Shown here one piece after another: positions 18,345 to 26,875 of a stretch of DNA of 64,000 nucleotides. The stretch lies in NCBI RefSeq assembly GCF_002903165.1, contig NZ_PPSK01000011.1:1-64000 (forward strand), given 5' to 3'. The position numbers and the translations under genes are program-made. Source of the stretch: Halopseudomonas oceani (GTDB lineage: Bacteria; Pseudomonadota; Gammaproteobacteria; Pseudomonadales; Pseudomonadaceae). The notes below the pieces were generated by a model, which made no database searches, was not told the DNA's origin, and saw nothing but the letters and a program-made list of their open reading frames with translations. Within the stretch, counting starts at the first letter, position 1. Every line of letters starts with the position of its first letter.

Positions 18345-18766
18345 GGTGTCTCGTTGTTGAGGGTGAGTGCGCGGGCCTCGCGATGCAGGCGGACGCTGAG
18401 AAACAGGCAGTAGGCGAAGGCCATGCTGCTCGGAGGAATGATGGTCTGCCAGAGCGCGGGTGTCTGATGCCAGCTGTGCAGCAAGTAGAGCAGGGTGAAG
18501 CTCACGCTGACGATCAGCAGCGCTGGCAGCAGCATGCGCAGTGGATTATCCGGCAGGCGGCGAAACAGTGTGGTGACGGCCATGGCCATCAGCAGGGTGA
18601 GGATGCCGCTGAAGGTGCCTTGCAGCAGGCCGGCCATCAGTGCGTGGGTGGGGTCGCTGTGCCAGTTGGCCACCAGCGCCCAGCCGCCCCAGATCAGGAA
18701 GGCGAACACAACCGCGACCAGGCGGCCGCGCCAGCTGTTGGCACCATCTTGGTTGGCTGCAGGCAT
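18341..18766 (-). CDS. Small four-helix membrane protein, unknown
   Basis: A 141-residue protein with about four membrane helices (near residues 13-31, 43-64, 76-97 and 105-122) and no family I can name. The start at 18766 follows GGGAG at good spacing; a longer frame to 18787 is less likely. It is the first gene of the lipid operon and overlaps the CDP-alcohol transferase gene by ATGA, so it may be an accessory subunit or flippase-like partner of the phospholipid enzymes. That is an inference from position only. Confidence 0.75.
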   Translation of the reverse strand: MPAANQDGANSWRGRLVAVVFAFLIWGGWALVANWHSDPTHALMAGLLQGTFSGILTLLMAMAVTTLFRRLPDNPLRMLLPALLIVSVSFTLLYLLHSWHQTPALWQTIIPPSSMAFAYCLFLSVRLHREARALTLNNETP

Positions 18767-18840
18767 GTACGCTCCCTGTTGCTGCACGGTCCCGGCGGGT
18801 GCCGGGCTGAGCAGAATACCGCGCGCAGAGCAGGCAGGCG

Positions 18841-18877
18841 AGTCCCGCGCTGTTTCGGTGTGAAACAGCGCAAGACT
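18841..18877 (-). terminator. Hairpin downstream of DUF3617 gene
   Basis: Stem GCGCTGTTTC (18847-18856) with GAAACAGCGC (18862-18871), extended by AGTC/GACT after a 2x2 mismatch. It sits just after the DUF3617 stop on the minus strand. No T tract, so termination is likely but not certain. Confidence 0.5.
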
Positions 18878-18886
18878 CGGTAGGGA

Positions 18887-19486
18887 TCAGTAAGCCGGTG
18901 CGTCGCCGCAGTCGGCCGACTGCCAGCGGCTGACCTGCTGGTGAGTCAGGGTAACTTCACCGTCGCCGGCCTCAGCGCCCTGGCTGAGCAGCCCGGCCGG
19001 CAGAGCGTAGCTACCCTGGCCGTTGAAGGTAGAGCGCATCTCGGTGCTGGAGATCATTTCGATACTGCCGTTCAGGTCGCCGGTGAATCCGTCGGGATCG
19101 GCGCAGTGACCAGTAAACTTCAGGGCATCGTCAGCGGACTGGGCGATGGTCAGCTGGCAGCGGGGCATGTTTTCCTGAGCATCACGCAGCAGCGCTTCGG
19201 GGTCGGTCAGGGTTTGTGCGGTTTCGGCAGTGATGCATTGGCGCTCGCCAACCTGACCGTCAGTGCCAAGCATCTCTTCGGCCATGGCGCGCTGCTCGGG
19301 TGGCAGGCTTTTGAGCATGTTCTCGCGCATCTCGCGCATGCGGGCCTGCATATCCATACCGTTGATCATTGTGCTGCTCTCGCTGATCCACAGACCGGGT
19401 TCCGGTGTGGTGCTGAGAGGCTGTGCGTGCAGTACGGTTGTGGCGAGGGTGAGGGTGCTGATTAGTGCGAGCCGCGGCAGAGTCAT
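18887..19486 (-). CDS. DUF3617-type periplasmic protein
   Basis: A 199-residue exported protein. The signal peptide MTLPRLALISTLTLATTVLHAQ is followed by PEPGLWISESSTMING, the start typical of DUF3617 proteins, and by conserved cysteines (QCITAE, CQLTIAQSADDALKFTGHCADPDG, DCGD at the end). The mid part is Met/Glu-rich (MREMRENMLKSLPPEQRAM). The start at 19486 follows AAGGA; the upstream 37 residues of open frame are not signal-like. No function is known for the family. It is a single gene between two hairpins. Confidence 0.82.
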   Translation of the reverse strand: MTLPRLALISTLTLATTVLHAQPLSTTPEPGLWISESSTMINGMDMQARMREMRENMLKSLPPEQRAMAEEMLGTDGQVGERQCITAETAQTLTDPEALLRDAQENMPRCQLTIAQSADDALKFTGHCADPDGFTGDLNGSIEMISSTEMRSTFNGQGSYALPAGLLSQGAEAGDGEVTLTHQQVSRWQSADCGDAPAY

Positions 19487-19579
19487 GAAACAGTCCTTGT
19501 GTAAGTGGTGCGTCTGAGGACTATAGCTCTTGGCGAAGCAGCTGTGCAGCGTGGATGACATGGGACGTGATCGACGCAC

Positions 19580-19606
19580 AAAAAAACGGGGGCACATAGC
19601 CCCCGT
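19580..19606 (-). terminator. Rho-independent terminator of rhlE
   Basis: On the minus strand ACGGGGGC/GCCCCCGT forms an 8-bp stem (19599-19606 with 19586-19593) with a 5-nt loop and then a run of T (19580-19586 as A on the plus strand). It lies directly after the rhlE stop. Confidence 0.92.
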
Positions 19607-19618
19607 TTCGTGTCCGCA

Positions 19619-21244
19619 TCAGCGTGGGCCGAGCAGTGCCGGTTTTTCGCGCTGCGGGCGGCCACCCGGTTTACCTTTGGCCGGTTTACGTTCTTCGACC
19701 TCCGGCTCAATACGGTTGCCGAGGGCCTGACGACGGCGTTCAATTGCAACCGGATCTTCCGGGGCATGAATGCCGGGCATCACACGCGGCTGGCCGGCAG
19801 CACGTGGGCGCTGCGGGCGTTGTTCACCGCGCTGGCGTTCGTCACGACGCTGACCGCGTGGCTGGCCGTTACCTGCACTGCCACCCTTGCCGCCGTTGCC
19901 TGCATTGCCGGCGTTCGCACGCGCGCCCTGGCTCTGGCCCTGACCCTGAGGCTTGCTTTGGCCGTTGCGCTTGCTGCCTTGACTGCCCTGGCTGCGGTTG
20001 TTGCGCGCGCCGCTGTTGCTGTTCCGTGGGTTCTGGCCACGCGGGCGCTCGCCGCGCTCTGGACGTTCGGGACGGTCGCTGTTCAGCTCAGCCTGGGCAG
20101 GCGGCTCGAAGCCCTCAAGCGTGCCTTCCTCGATGCGTTGCTTGGTCATGCGCTCGATCGCGCGCAACAGCTTGTCTTCGTCCGGGCTGACCAGCGATAC
20201 CGCTTCGCCGCTGCGGCCGGCGCGGCCGGTGCGGCCGATACGGTGGACGTAGTCTTCCGACACGTTGGGCAGTTCGAAATTGATCACGTGGGGCAGCTGG
20301 TCGATGTCCAGGCCGCGGGCGGCGATATCGGTAGCAACCAGAATGCGCAGGGTGTTGGCCTTGAAGTCGGCCAGTGCCTTGGTGCGTGCGCTCTGGCTCT
20401 TGTTGCCATGAATCGCTGCAGCCGGCAGGCCGTTCTTGACCAGGTACTCGGCCAAGCGGTTGGCTCCGTGTTTGGTGCGGGTGAAGATCAGCACCTGCTC
20501 CCAGGCACCCTGAGTAATCAGGTGGGCGACCAATGCGCGCTTGTGGCCAGCGGCAACGCGGTAGACCTTTTGATTGATGCGCTCGACGGTGGTGTTCGGC
20601 GGCGTCACTTCGATGCGTGCCGGGTTGTCGAGTAGCTTGTTGGCCAGGTCGGTGATGTCTTTCGAGAAGGTCGCGGAGAACAGCAGGTTCTGGCGCTTGG
20701 CCGGCAGCTTGGCAATGACTTTCTTGACGTCATGGACGAAGCCCATGTCGAGCATGCGGTCAGCTTCGTCGAGCACCAGCACTTCTACCTTCGATAGATC
20801 GACAGCCTTCTGGCCAACCAGGTCGAGCAGGCGACCGGGGCAGGCAACCAGGATGTCGAGGCCGGGGGCGATGGCTTTCATCTGCGGGTTGGCACCAACG
20901 CCACCGAAGATGCAGGTGGACTTGAGCGGCAGCTCGGCCGCATAGGCACGGATACTGTCGTGCACCTGAGCGGCCAGCTCGCGGGTCGGGGTCAGCACCA
21001 GGACGCGGACTTGCTTGGCGCCGGGGCGCTTGCCGGCGGGCTCGCCAGCGGGGAACAGACGTTCAATGACTGGAAGTGCAAAACCGGCGGTCTTGCCAGT
21101 ACCGGTTTGCGCCGCAACCATCAGGTCGCGGCCTTCGAGAACAGCCGGAATCGCTTGCAGCTGAACCGGGGTGGGCGTGGTGTAACCAGTGGCTGCCACG
21201 GCGCGTACCAACGCGTCCGACAGGCCCAAGGAGGCAAAGGACAT
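19619..21244 (-). CDS. rhlE: DEAD-box ATP-dependent RNA helicase RhlE
   Basis: A 541-residue helicase. The core (about residues 1-375) shows the Q motif ([11 protein letters not shown]), [40 protein letters not shown] and [11 protein letters not shown]. The C-terminal 150 residues are a low-complexity Arg/Gly/Asn/Gln tail, typical of RhlE, that binds RNA and may drive condensate formation. The role is RNA unwinding in ribosome maturation and RNA decay, often important in the cold. A TATACT extended -10 box about 365 nt upstream implies a long 5' leader. Confidence 0.94.
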   Translation of the reverse strand: MSFASLGLSDALVRAVAATGYTTPTPVQLQAIPAVLEGRDLMVAAQTGTGKTAGFALPVIERLFPAGEPAGKRPGAKQVRVLVLTPTRELAAQVHDSIRAYAAELPLKSTCIFGGVGANPQMKAIAPGLDILVACPGRLLDLVGQKAVDLSKVEVLVLDEADRMLDMGFVHDVKKVIAKLPAKRQNLLFSATFSKDITDLANKLLDNPARIEVTPPNTTVERINQKVYRVAAGHKRALVAHLITQGAWEQVLIFTRTKHGANRLAEYLVKNGLPAAAIHGNKSQSARTKALADFKANTLRILVATDIAARGLDIDQLPHVINFELPNVSEDYVHRIGRTGRAGRSGEAVSLVSPDEDKLLRAIERMTKQRIEEGTLEGFEPPAQAELNSDRPERPERGERPRGQNPRNSNSGARNNRSQGSQGSKRNGQSKPQGQGQSQGARANAGNAGNGGKGGSAGNGQPRGQRRDERQRGEQRPQRPRAAGQPRVMPGIHAPEDPVAIERRRQALGNRIEPEVEERKPAKGKPGGRPQREKPALLGPR

Positions 21245-21662
21245 TCAGAATAACCCTGTGATGGCCGATGCGAACGGGCAGAGGGCAGCGGGCATGGGTG
21301 CTTGGCACCTTGCGGCTGCCGCTTGTTCGTGCGGCCTGGAATGAAAGGAAGCAGTGCCTGACTTGCACGCGCGCTACGAGGGTTCAAAACCACTGCCGTT
21401 TAGTGCTGGTGAGCGGGGATTCCCGGACATCAATGCAAAACAGCGGATATGTGGTTGAGCGCCCGCCCTGTCTGACCGTCGTTACAGGCCGCTCTCTGCG
21501 TGGCGGCTGTTTGACTGGTCTCGGCAGGCCTTCGAGTTTGCGCCTGTTGCGCAGTTGATCGGAAGGCCGGAGAGCATGCGGAGTTGTTCAGTGCTTCCTG
21601 AAGCGACGCGAGTATAACAGAAAGGGCCCTGACGCATATAGCCGAGCTTTACGCCGTGCAGG
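21245..21662. other. Long rhlE leader region
   Basis: 418 bases without a gene between rhlE and the solute-binding protein gene. On the minus strand a promoter-like TGTTATACT sits at 21611-21619, so most of this stretch (about 21245-21604) would be an untranslated rhlE leader of about 360 nt. No clear riboswitch or reading frame was recognised in it. Confidence 0.5.
21611..21619 (-). promoter_or_regulatory. rhlE extended -10 promoter
   Basis: Minus-strand TGTTATACT matches the extended -10 pattern TGNTATAAT with one change. The -35 region is poor, as allowed for extended -10 promoters. Predicted start of transcription near 21604. Confidence 0.55.
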
Positions 21663-22400
21663 CTAGTTCAGTCCGTAGCGCGCCAGCAGGCTGCGATACT
21701 CGGCGGTCTGCTTGAATTGGCGCAGTGCTGAGCTGAATCGCTCTGCCAGCTGCGCCATCGCTGGCTGGCGCTGGAAGGCCAGATAGACATTGCCGCTGCT
21801 CAGCGGTTTGGGGTTATAGCTGATCTGCTCATCCAGATTGAGATTGTGCAGGGTGTAGAGCCCGGCCCGGCGGTTGACCACGGCCAGATCTACCCGGCCG
21901 TGCTGCAGCATCAGCAGGTTCGCTTCGATGGAAGGAGCCAGTTTGCGGCTGAAAAAGTCGGCCTGCATGAACTCGGGATTGCTGTAGCTGTAGCCCGCCG
22001 ATACGCCGATACGCAGGCCGCGAAGGTCTTCGAGCGAGTTGAAAGGGTGGGGGTGGGTGTTGTGGTAGAACAGCACGGTTTCGCTCAGCGACAGCGGCTC
22101 ATCCGGGAAATGGTATTGCTGCAGCCGCTCGGGGGTGATTGCAATGTCGAGAATGGCGTCGGCACTGCCATTGAGCACTTCGTACTGGGCACGCTTCCAC
22201 GGCATCATGCGCCATTGCGGCTGGTAACCCAGCTCGCGCAGCAGGTGATCGCTCACCTCAAGGTCGGCGCCGCACGGGGCTCCGTTCTCGAGAAAAACAT
22301 AGGGTGGCCAGGGCTCACTGACGATCTTCAGGGGGGTAGCCCCGAGCGGGGTGGTCAGCAACCCCAGCATTGCCGCGAGCAGGTAGGGAATCCATTTCAT
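21663..22400 (-). CDS. Periplasmic solute-binding protein, family 3
   Basis: A 245-residue exported protein with signal peptide MKWIPYLLAAMLGLLTTPLGATP and a bilobal SBP_bac_3 fold: LKIVSEPWPPYVFLENGAPCGADLEV, RAQYEVLNGSADAILDIAITPERL, and LRGLRIGVSAGYSY. It lacks a neighbouring permease or kinase, as is common for the many orphan family 3 proteins in Pseudomonas. The ligand, probably an amino acid or similar small polar molecule, is unknown. Confidence 0.82.
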   Translation of the reverse strand: MKWIPYLLAAMLGLLTTPLGATPLKIVSEPWPPYVFLENGAPCGADLEVSDHLLRELGYQPQWRMMPWKRAQYEVLNGSADAILDIAITPERLQQYHFPDEPLSLSETVLFYHNTHPHPFNSLEDLRGLRIGVSAGYSYSNPEFMQADFFSRKLAPSIEANLLMLQHGRVDLAVVNRRAGLYTLHNLNLDEQISYNPKPLSSGNVYLAFQRQPAMAQLAERFSSALRQFKQTAEYRSLLARYGLN

Positions 22401-22471
22401 GGCCGCAGTCTAGCGCGCTTTGCGCGCGCTCGCATGACCGGGTTGCCGGGGGCGCCAGCAACCCTTTCGGC

Positions 22472-23317
22472 TTAGCGACCGCTGTGCAGGTTGCGTAGCA
22501 CTGCGAGGCAGGGCTCGGCCTGGTTCAGCGTGTAGAAGTGCAGGCCGGGCGCGCCGCCGTCCAGCAGGCGTTCACACAGCTGGCTGATTACCTCGGTACC
22601 GAAGGCGCTGATGCTGTCACTGTCGTCCCCGTAGGCTTCCAGCTGCTTGCGGATCCAGCGTGGAATCTCGGCACCGCAGGCGTCGGAGAAACGTGCCAGC
22701 TTGGTGTAGTTGGTGATCGGCATGATGCCCGGAATGATCGGGATATCGAGCCCGGCCTGGCGTACCCGATCCACGAAGTGGAAGTAGCAGTCGGCGTTGA
22801 AGAAGTACTGGGTAATCGCGCTGTCGGCACCGGCGCGGGCCTTGCGGATAAAGTTCTGCAGATCGGTTTCGAAGTTCGGCGCCTGCGGGTGCGACTCCGG
22901 GTAGGCAGCGACTTCGATGGTGAAGTGGTCGCCGGTTTCGGCGCGGATGAACTCGACCAGCTCGTTGGCGTAGCGCAGCTCGCCGCTGGCGTGGCCCATA
23001 CCGGAGGGCAGATCGCCGCGCAGGGCAACGATGCGCTTGATGCCGTTGGCGCGGTAGTCGTTAATCAGGGCGCGCAGATCGTCGCGCGAGTCGCCGACGC
23101 AGGACAGGTGCGGCGCGGTCGGGACGTTCACGTCGCCGTCCAGCTGCAGTACGGTGCGGCGGGTACCGTCGCGGGTGGAGCCGCCGGCACCGTAGGTGAC
23201 GGAAAAGAATTCAGGGCTTGCCGCCGCCAGGGTCTGGGCGGTGGCGAGCAGTTTTTCGTGGCCGGCCTCGGTCTTGGTCGGGAAGAACTCGAAGCTGATG
23301 GGGGCGTTGGTCGTCAT
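22472..23317 (-). CDS. metF: 5,10-methylenetetrahydrofolate reductase
   Basis: A 281-residue FAD enzyme that reduces methylene-THF to methyl-THF, the methyl donor for methionine synthase. Family features are ISFEFFPTKTE at the N-terminus with its catalytic Glu, FFSVTYGAGGSTRDGT, HLSCVGDSRDDL and IPGIMPITNYTKL. It follows ahcY on the same strand, 129 nt apart with repeat element E4 between them, so it is likely co-transcribed from the SAH-riboswitch promoter. This layout is known in Pseudomonas. Confidence 0.96.
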   Translation of the reverse strand: MTTNAPISFEFFPTKTEAGHEKLLATAQTLAAASPEFFSVTYGAGGSTRDGTRRTVLQLDGDVNVPTAPHLSCVGDSRDDLRALINDYRANGIKRIVALRGDLPSGMGHASGELRYANELVEFIRAETGDHFTIEVAAYPESHPQAPNFETDLQNFIRKARAGADSAITQYFFNADCYFHFVDRVRQAGLDIPIIPGIMPITNYTKLARFSDACGAEIPRWIRKQLEAYGDDSDSISAFGTEVISQLCERLLDGGAPGLHFYTLNQAEPCLAVLRNLHSGR

Positions 23318-23343
23318 TATCTCTCTACTCTTGGAAGGGCGTC

Positions 23344-23444
23344 AGCTTCAAACCTCAAGCTACAAGCGGCAAGCAACCCCGGAAACCCGTGCCCGCCAGC
23401 GGCGCGGGCAGGGCTCTTGAGGCTTGCAGCTTGCGGCTGATAGC
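23344..23444. repeat. Heptamer-hairpin element E4 (ahcY-metF spacer)
   Basis: Left units at 23344-23374 (AAACCTC, AAGCTAC, AAGCGGC, AAGC), core with a 7-bp hairpin TGCCCGC/GCGGGCA (23390-23396 and 23404-23410), right units at 23415-23444. It touches a perfect 14-bp palindrome CTGATAGCTATCAG (23437-23450) that covers the ahcY stop codon. Within the ahcY-metF transcript it should fold strongly and may set the relative output of metF. Confidence 0.75.
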
Positions 23445-23446
23445 TA

Positions 23447-24850
23447 TCAGTAGCGATAGCTGTCGGGCTTGAACGGGCCTTCGACGGTGACGCCGATGTA
23501 GTCGGCCTGGGTCTTGGTCAGCTGGGTGACGACGCCACCGAAGCCCTTGACCATTTCCAGCGCGACTTCTTCGTCCAGTTTCTTCGGCAGTACTTCCACG
23601 GTCAGTGCGGCGGCTTTGCCTTCGGCAGACTGATCGGCGAACTTGCGCTCGAACAGGTGGATCTGGGCCAGCACTTGGTTGGCGAAGGAGCCGTCCATGA
23701 TGCGCGAGGGGTGGCCGGTGGCGTTACCCAGGTTAACCAAACGGCCTTCGGCCAGCAGGATCAGGTAGTCGTCGTTGGTCGCGTCGACGGTCTTGCCGGT
23801 GCGGTGGATCTTGTGCACCTGCGGCTTGACCTCTTCCCAGCCCCAGTTGGCGCGCATGAAGGCGGTGTCGATCTCGTTGTCGAAGTGACCGATGTTGCAG
23901 ACCACGGCGCGCTTCTTCAGGGCCTTGAGCATGCCGGCGTCACAGACGTTGGCGTTGCCGGTGGTGGTGACGATCAGGTCGATCTTGCCGAGCAGGGCTG
24001 CGTCGATGCAGGCGTCGGTGCCGTCGTTCAGGCCGTTGAGGTACGGGGAGACGACTTCGAAACCGTCCATGCAGGCCTGCATGGCGCAGATTGGGTCGAT
24101 TTCCGAGATCTTGACGATCATGCCTTCCTGACGCAGCGACTGCGCCGAGCCCTTGCCCACGTCACCGTAACCGATGACCAGTGCCTGCTTGCCAGACAGC
24201 AGGTGGTCGGTGCCGCGCTTGATGGCATCGTTCAGGCTGTGACGGCAGCCGTACTTGTTGTCGTTCTTGCTCTTGGTGACCGAGTCGTTGACGTTGATTG
24301 CCGGGACTTTCAGGGTGCCGGCTTTCAGCATGTCGAGCAGGCGGTGTACGCCGGTGGTGGTTTCTTCGGTGATGCCGTGGATCTTGTCCAGCATCGCCGG
24401 GTATTTCTTGTGCAGGATTTCGGTCAGGTCGCCGCCGTCGTCCAGCACCATGTTGGCGTCCCACGGCTGGCCGTCCTTGAGGATGGTCTGCTCGATGCAC
24501 CATTCGTACTCTTCTTCGGTCTCACCCTTCCAGGCGAATACCGGGATGCCGGCGGCAGCGATGGCGGCGGCGGCCTGATCCTGGGTGGAGAAGATATTGC
24601 AGGAAGACCAGCGTACTTCGGCGCCCAGGGCAGTCAGGGTTTCGATCAGCACGGCAGTCTGGATGGTCATGTGGATACAGCCCAGAATCTTCGCGCCCTT
24701 GAGCGGCTGCTCGCCGGCGTACTTGCGGCGCAGACCCATCAGCGCCGGCATTTCCGACTCGGCGATGATGATCTCGCGGCGGCCCCAGTCGGCCAGGCTG
24801 ATGTCGGCGACCTTGTAGTCGGTAACGGCGTTATTGATCACGGCACTCAT
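23447..24850 (-). CDS. ahcY: S-adenosylhomocysteine hydrolase
   Basis: A 467-residue NAD enzyme that splits SAH to adenosine and homocysteine in the methyl cycle. It shows [26 protein letters not shown], the [16 protein letters not shown] segment with the catalytic Lys and Cys region, [13 protein letters not shown] for NAD, and the typical C-terminus [10 protein letters not shown]. The ATG at 24850 follows GGAG; the open frame continues into riboswitch sequence and is not coding there. An SAH riboswitch lies about 25 nt upstream and should raise expression when SAH accumulates. metF follows in the same orientation. Confidence 0.97.
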   Translation of the reverse strand: MSAVINNAVTDYKVADISLADWGRREIIIAESEMPALMGLRRKYAGEQPLKGAKILGCIHMTIQTAVLIETLTALGAEVRWSSCNIFSTQDQAAAAIAAAGIPVFAWKGETEEEYEWCIEQTILKDGQPWDANMVLDDGGDLTEILHKKYPAMLDKIHGITEETTTGVHRLLDMLKAGTLKVPAINVNDSVTKSKNDNKYGCRHSLNDAIKRGTDHLLSGKQALVIGYGDVGKGSAQSLRQEGMIVKISEIDPICAMQACMDGFEVVSPYLNGLNDGTDACIDAALLGKIDLIVTTTGNANVCDAGMLKALKKRAVVCNIGHFDNEIDTAFMRANWGWEEVKPQVHKIHRTGKTVDATNDDYLILLAEGRLVNLGNATGHPSRIMDGSFANQVLAQIHLFERKFADQSAEGKAAALTVEVLPKKLDEEVALEMVKGFGGVVTQLTKTQADYIGVTVEGPFKPDSYRY

Positions 24851-24860
24851 CTGATTTCTC

Positions 24861-24957
24861 CATTCGTGGTTGCGAATGGGCGCGGTTAAATGTCGCACGC
24901 CCCGGACGAGCCTGGCAGCGGCTGGAGCCGCTGCTGCAGCGCCCCTCGTCCGGGGCT
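24861..24957 (-). ncRNA. SAH riboswitch upstream of ahcY
   Basis: The minus-strand leader carries the SAH aptamer: P1 of 11 bp (24945-24955 with 24900-24910), the conserved GAGGGGCGCTGC and GCCAGGCTC blocks, P2 (24927-24932 with 24917-24922), and a pseudoknot GCGCCC-type pairing (24939-24944 with 24878-24883). The sequence blocks and their order match the known SAH element of Pseudomonas ahcY. A small hairpin CATTCG/CGAATG (24861-24878) lies between the aptamer and the ribosome site and could be the expression switch. Confidence 0.93.
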
Positions 24958-24958
24958 G

Positions 24959-24986
24959 AAGTTACCCGGTCAGGCTGTTCGCACAA
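24959..24986 (-). promoter_or_regulatory. ahcY promoter
   Basis: Minus-strand TTGTGC (24981-24986), 16-nt spacer, TAACTT (24959-24964). It places transcription start almost at the 5' edge of the SAH aptamer, which supports it. Box quality is moderate. Confidence 0.5.
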
Positions 24987-25056
24987 GAACACGCCTTGGC
25001 CGGAATCGGTTCAGAGGCGATACTGTCGCCCCTCCTGTATGTCGTCTGGATGAAAC

Positions 25057-25518
25057 ATGATCGCTGTTCCATACCGAAAACTCGTTGTCGCTCTGTTGCT
25101 CGGCGCGGCCCTGGCTGGCTGCAACAATGAACCCGACCCCAACTCGCACGAAGGCAAGCGCCAGGCGCTGTTCAAGCAGATGCTGCGCCAGACTGAGCCG
25201 ATGAGCGGCATGCTGACCGGTCGCGTCACCCCCAGCATGGGCGAGTTCATGAACAAGGCTGATACCCTGGCCCAACTCGCCGACCAGCCCTGGGAGCACT
25301 TCCCGGTACCGGGCGATGATCCAGAGCCGAACCGCACCAAGGACACCGTCTGGTCCGATCCCGAAGGTTTCGCCCTGGCCATCGATGATTTCAAGGCCAA
25401 GGTCGCCGCCCTGCATGCCGTTACCTCTGTTGGCATCAAATCCCTGGACCAGGCAGCCGATCAGCTGAGCGCGGTCCAGCAGTCCTGCAAAAGCTGTCAT
25501 GACAGCTATCGCCGCTGA
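25057..25518 (+). CDS. Cytochrome c'-like lipoprotein
   Basis: A 153-residue class II c-type cytochrome. A lipoprotein signal (LLLGAALAGC, Cys near residue 22) precedes a four-helix region with MxGMLTG and WEHFPVPGDDPEPNRTKDTVWSDPEGF, typical of cytochrome c'. A single heme site CKSCH lies only five residues from the C-terminus, as expected for this class. Such proteins bind NO or act in periplasmic electron transfer. It is divergent from ahcY and convergent with metK. The codons for its last residues form one half of a 31-bp palindrome centred on the stop codon. Confidence 0.87.
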   Translation: MIAVPYRKLVVALLLGAALAGCNNEPDPNSHEGKRQALFKQMLRQTEPMSGMLTGRVTPSMGEFMNKADTLAQLADQPWEHFPVPGDDPEPNRTKDTVWSDPEGFALAIDDFKAKVAALHAVTSVGIKSLDQAADQLSAVQQSCKSCHDSYRR

Positions 25519-25532
25519 GCGGCGATAGCTGT
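25502..25532. repeat. 31-bp perfect palindrome at the cytochrome c' stop
   Basis: Arms of 15 bp (25502-25516 and 25518-25532) around a single G, with the TGA stop at 25516-25518 in the centre. It abuts the first heptamer of element E5 (25533). There is no T tract; it may still end transcription or mark the edge of an insertion. Confidence 0.85.
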
Positions 25533-25684
25533 AGCTGCAAGCCTCAAGCCTCAAGCTGCAAGTAAAACCCGCGCGGTTGCGAATCGTGTGGGTTTTCTGT
25601 TGGCTGAGGTAGCAACTGGACGTCAGCAGAAACACCTGTGGTCATCGCTCAACCGAACTTGCTTGTAGCTTGTAGCTTGTAGCT
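25533..25684. repeat. Heptamer-hairpin element E5
   Basis: Left arm of four heptamers (25533-25560: AGCTGCA, AGCCTCA, AGCCTCA, AGCTGCA). The ~100-nt core carries an A/T-flanked terminator hairpin (25564-25575 with 25585-25596) and GAGGTAGC near 25607. The right arm is TGTAGCT three times (25664-25684). It separates the convergent cytochrome c' and metK genes. The core resembles that of E1 in hairpin, spacing and the GAGGTAGC block. Confidence 0.83.
25564..25596. terminator. Bidirectional terminator in element E5
   Basis: AAAACCCGCGCG (25564-25575) pairs with CGTGTGGGTTTT (25585-25596), 12 bp with two G-T wobbles and A/T tracts on both edges. Located between the convergent cytochrome c' and metK genes. 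Confidence 0.6.
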
Positions 25685-25690
25685 ACGCCC

Positions 25691-26875
25691 TCAGGCGTCC
25701 GCGCGCAGCGCGTCAGCCTTGTCCGTCTTCTCCCACGGGAAGGCGGTGAAGGTGTCGCCCTTGACCGTCATTTCGAAGGGGTTGCGGCCGAAGTGGCCGT
25801 AGGCGGCGGTGGCGCGGTACATCGGGTGCAGCAGGTCGAGCATGCGGGTGATCGCATACGGGCGCAGGTCGAAGTGCTGACGGACCAGCTGGATGATTTT
25901 CTCGTCGCTGATCTTGCCGGTGCCGAAGGTGTTGATCGATACCGAGGTCGGCTGCGCCACGCCGATGGCGTAGGACACCTGAATTTCGCACTTGTCGGCC
26001 AGGCCGGCAGCCACAATGTTCTTGGCCACGTAACGGCCGGCGTAGGCGGCGCTGCGGTCAACCTTGGACGGATCCTTGCCGGAGAACGCGCCGCCGCCGT
26101 GGCGAGCCATGCCGCCGTAGGTGTCGACGATGATCTTGCGACCGGTGAGGCCGCAGTCGCCCACCGGGCCACCGATGACGAACTTGCCGGTCGGGTTGAT
26201 GTGGTACTGGGTGTCTGCGTGCAGCAGCTCGGCCGGGATCACCTGCTTGACGATCTCTTCCATCACCGCTTCGCGCAGGTCCGCCTGGCTGATGTCCGGG
26301 TTGTGCTGGGTCGACAGCACGATGGCGTCGATGCCGGTGACGATGCCGTTCTCGTAGCGGCAGGTAACCTGGGACTTGGCGTCCGGGCGCAACCAGGCAA
26401 GGGTGCCGTTTTTGCGGGCTTCGGCCTGACGCTCGACCAGACGGTGAGCGAAGGTGATCGGCGCCGGCATCAGCACGTCGGTTTCGTTGCTGGCGTAGCC
26501 GAACATCAGGCCCTGGTCGCCGGCGCCCTGATCTTCCGGCTTTTGACGGTCAACGCCCTGGGCAATGTCTGGCGACTGCTTGCCGATGATGTTGATCACG
26601 CCGCAGGTGTCAGCGTCGTAGCCGACCTCGGACGAGGTGTAGCCGATGTCCTTGATGACGCTGCGTACCAGGTCTTCCAGGTCGACCCAGGCGCTGGTGG
26701 TGATTTCACCGCCGACGATTGCCACACCGGTCTTGACCATGGTTTCGCAGGCCACGCGGGCGAACTTGTCTTCAGCCAGAATGGCGTCCAGCACCGCATC
26801 GGAGATCTGGTCTGCCAGCTTGTCCGGATGGCCTTCGGACACGGATTCAGAGGTAAAAATCGAATAATCGCTCAT
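25691..26875 (-). CDS. metK: S-adenosylmethionine synthetase
   Basis: A 394-residue enzyme making SAM from methionine and ATP. Signatures: [25 protein letters not shown] at the N-terminus, the [12 protein letters not shown] loop near residue 117, and [20 protein letters not shown] near 265. The gene overlaps the upstream ArsR-type regulator gene by ATGA and should be transcribed with it from the palindrome-containing promoter at 27928-27951. It is thus probably controlled by SAM/SAH status. Confidence 0.97.
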   Translation of the reverse strand: MSDYSIFTSESVSEGHPDKLADQISDAVLDAILAEDKFARVACETMVKTGVAIVGGEITTSAWVDLEDLVRSVIKDIGYTSSEVGYDADTCGVINIIGKQSPDIAQGVDRQKPEDQGAGDQGLMFGYASNETDVLMPAPITFAHRLVERQAEARKNGTLAWLRPDAKSQVTCRYENGIVTGIDAIVLSTQHNPDISQADLREAVMEEIVKQVIPAELLHADTQYHINPTGKFVIGGPVGDCGLTGRKIIVDTYGGMARHGGGAFSGKDPSKVDRSAAYAGRYVAKNIVAAGLADKCEIQVSYAIGVAQPTSVSINTFGTGKISDEKIIQLVRQHFDLRPYAITRMLDLLHPMYRATAAYGHFGRNPFEMTVKGDTFTAFPWEKTDKADALRADA

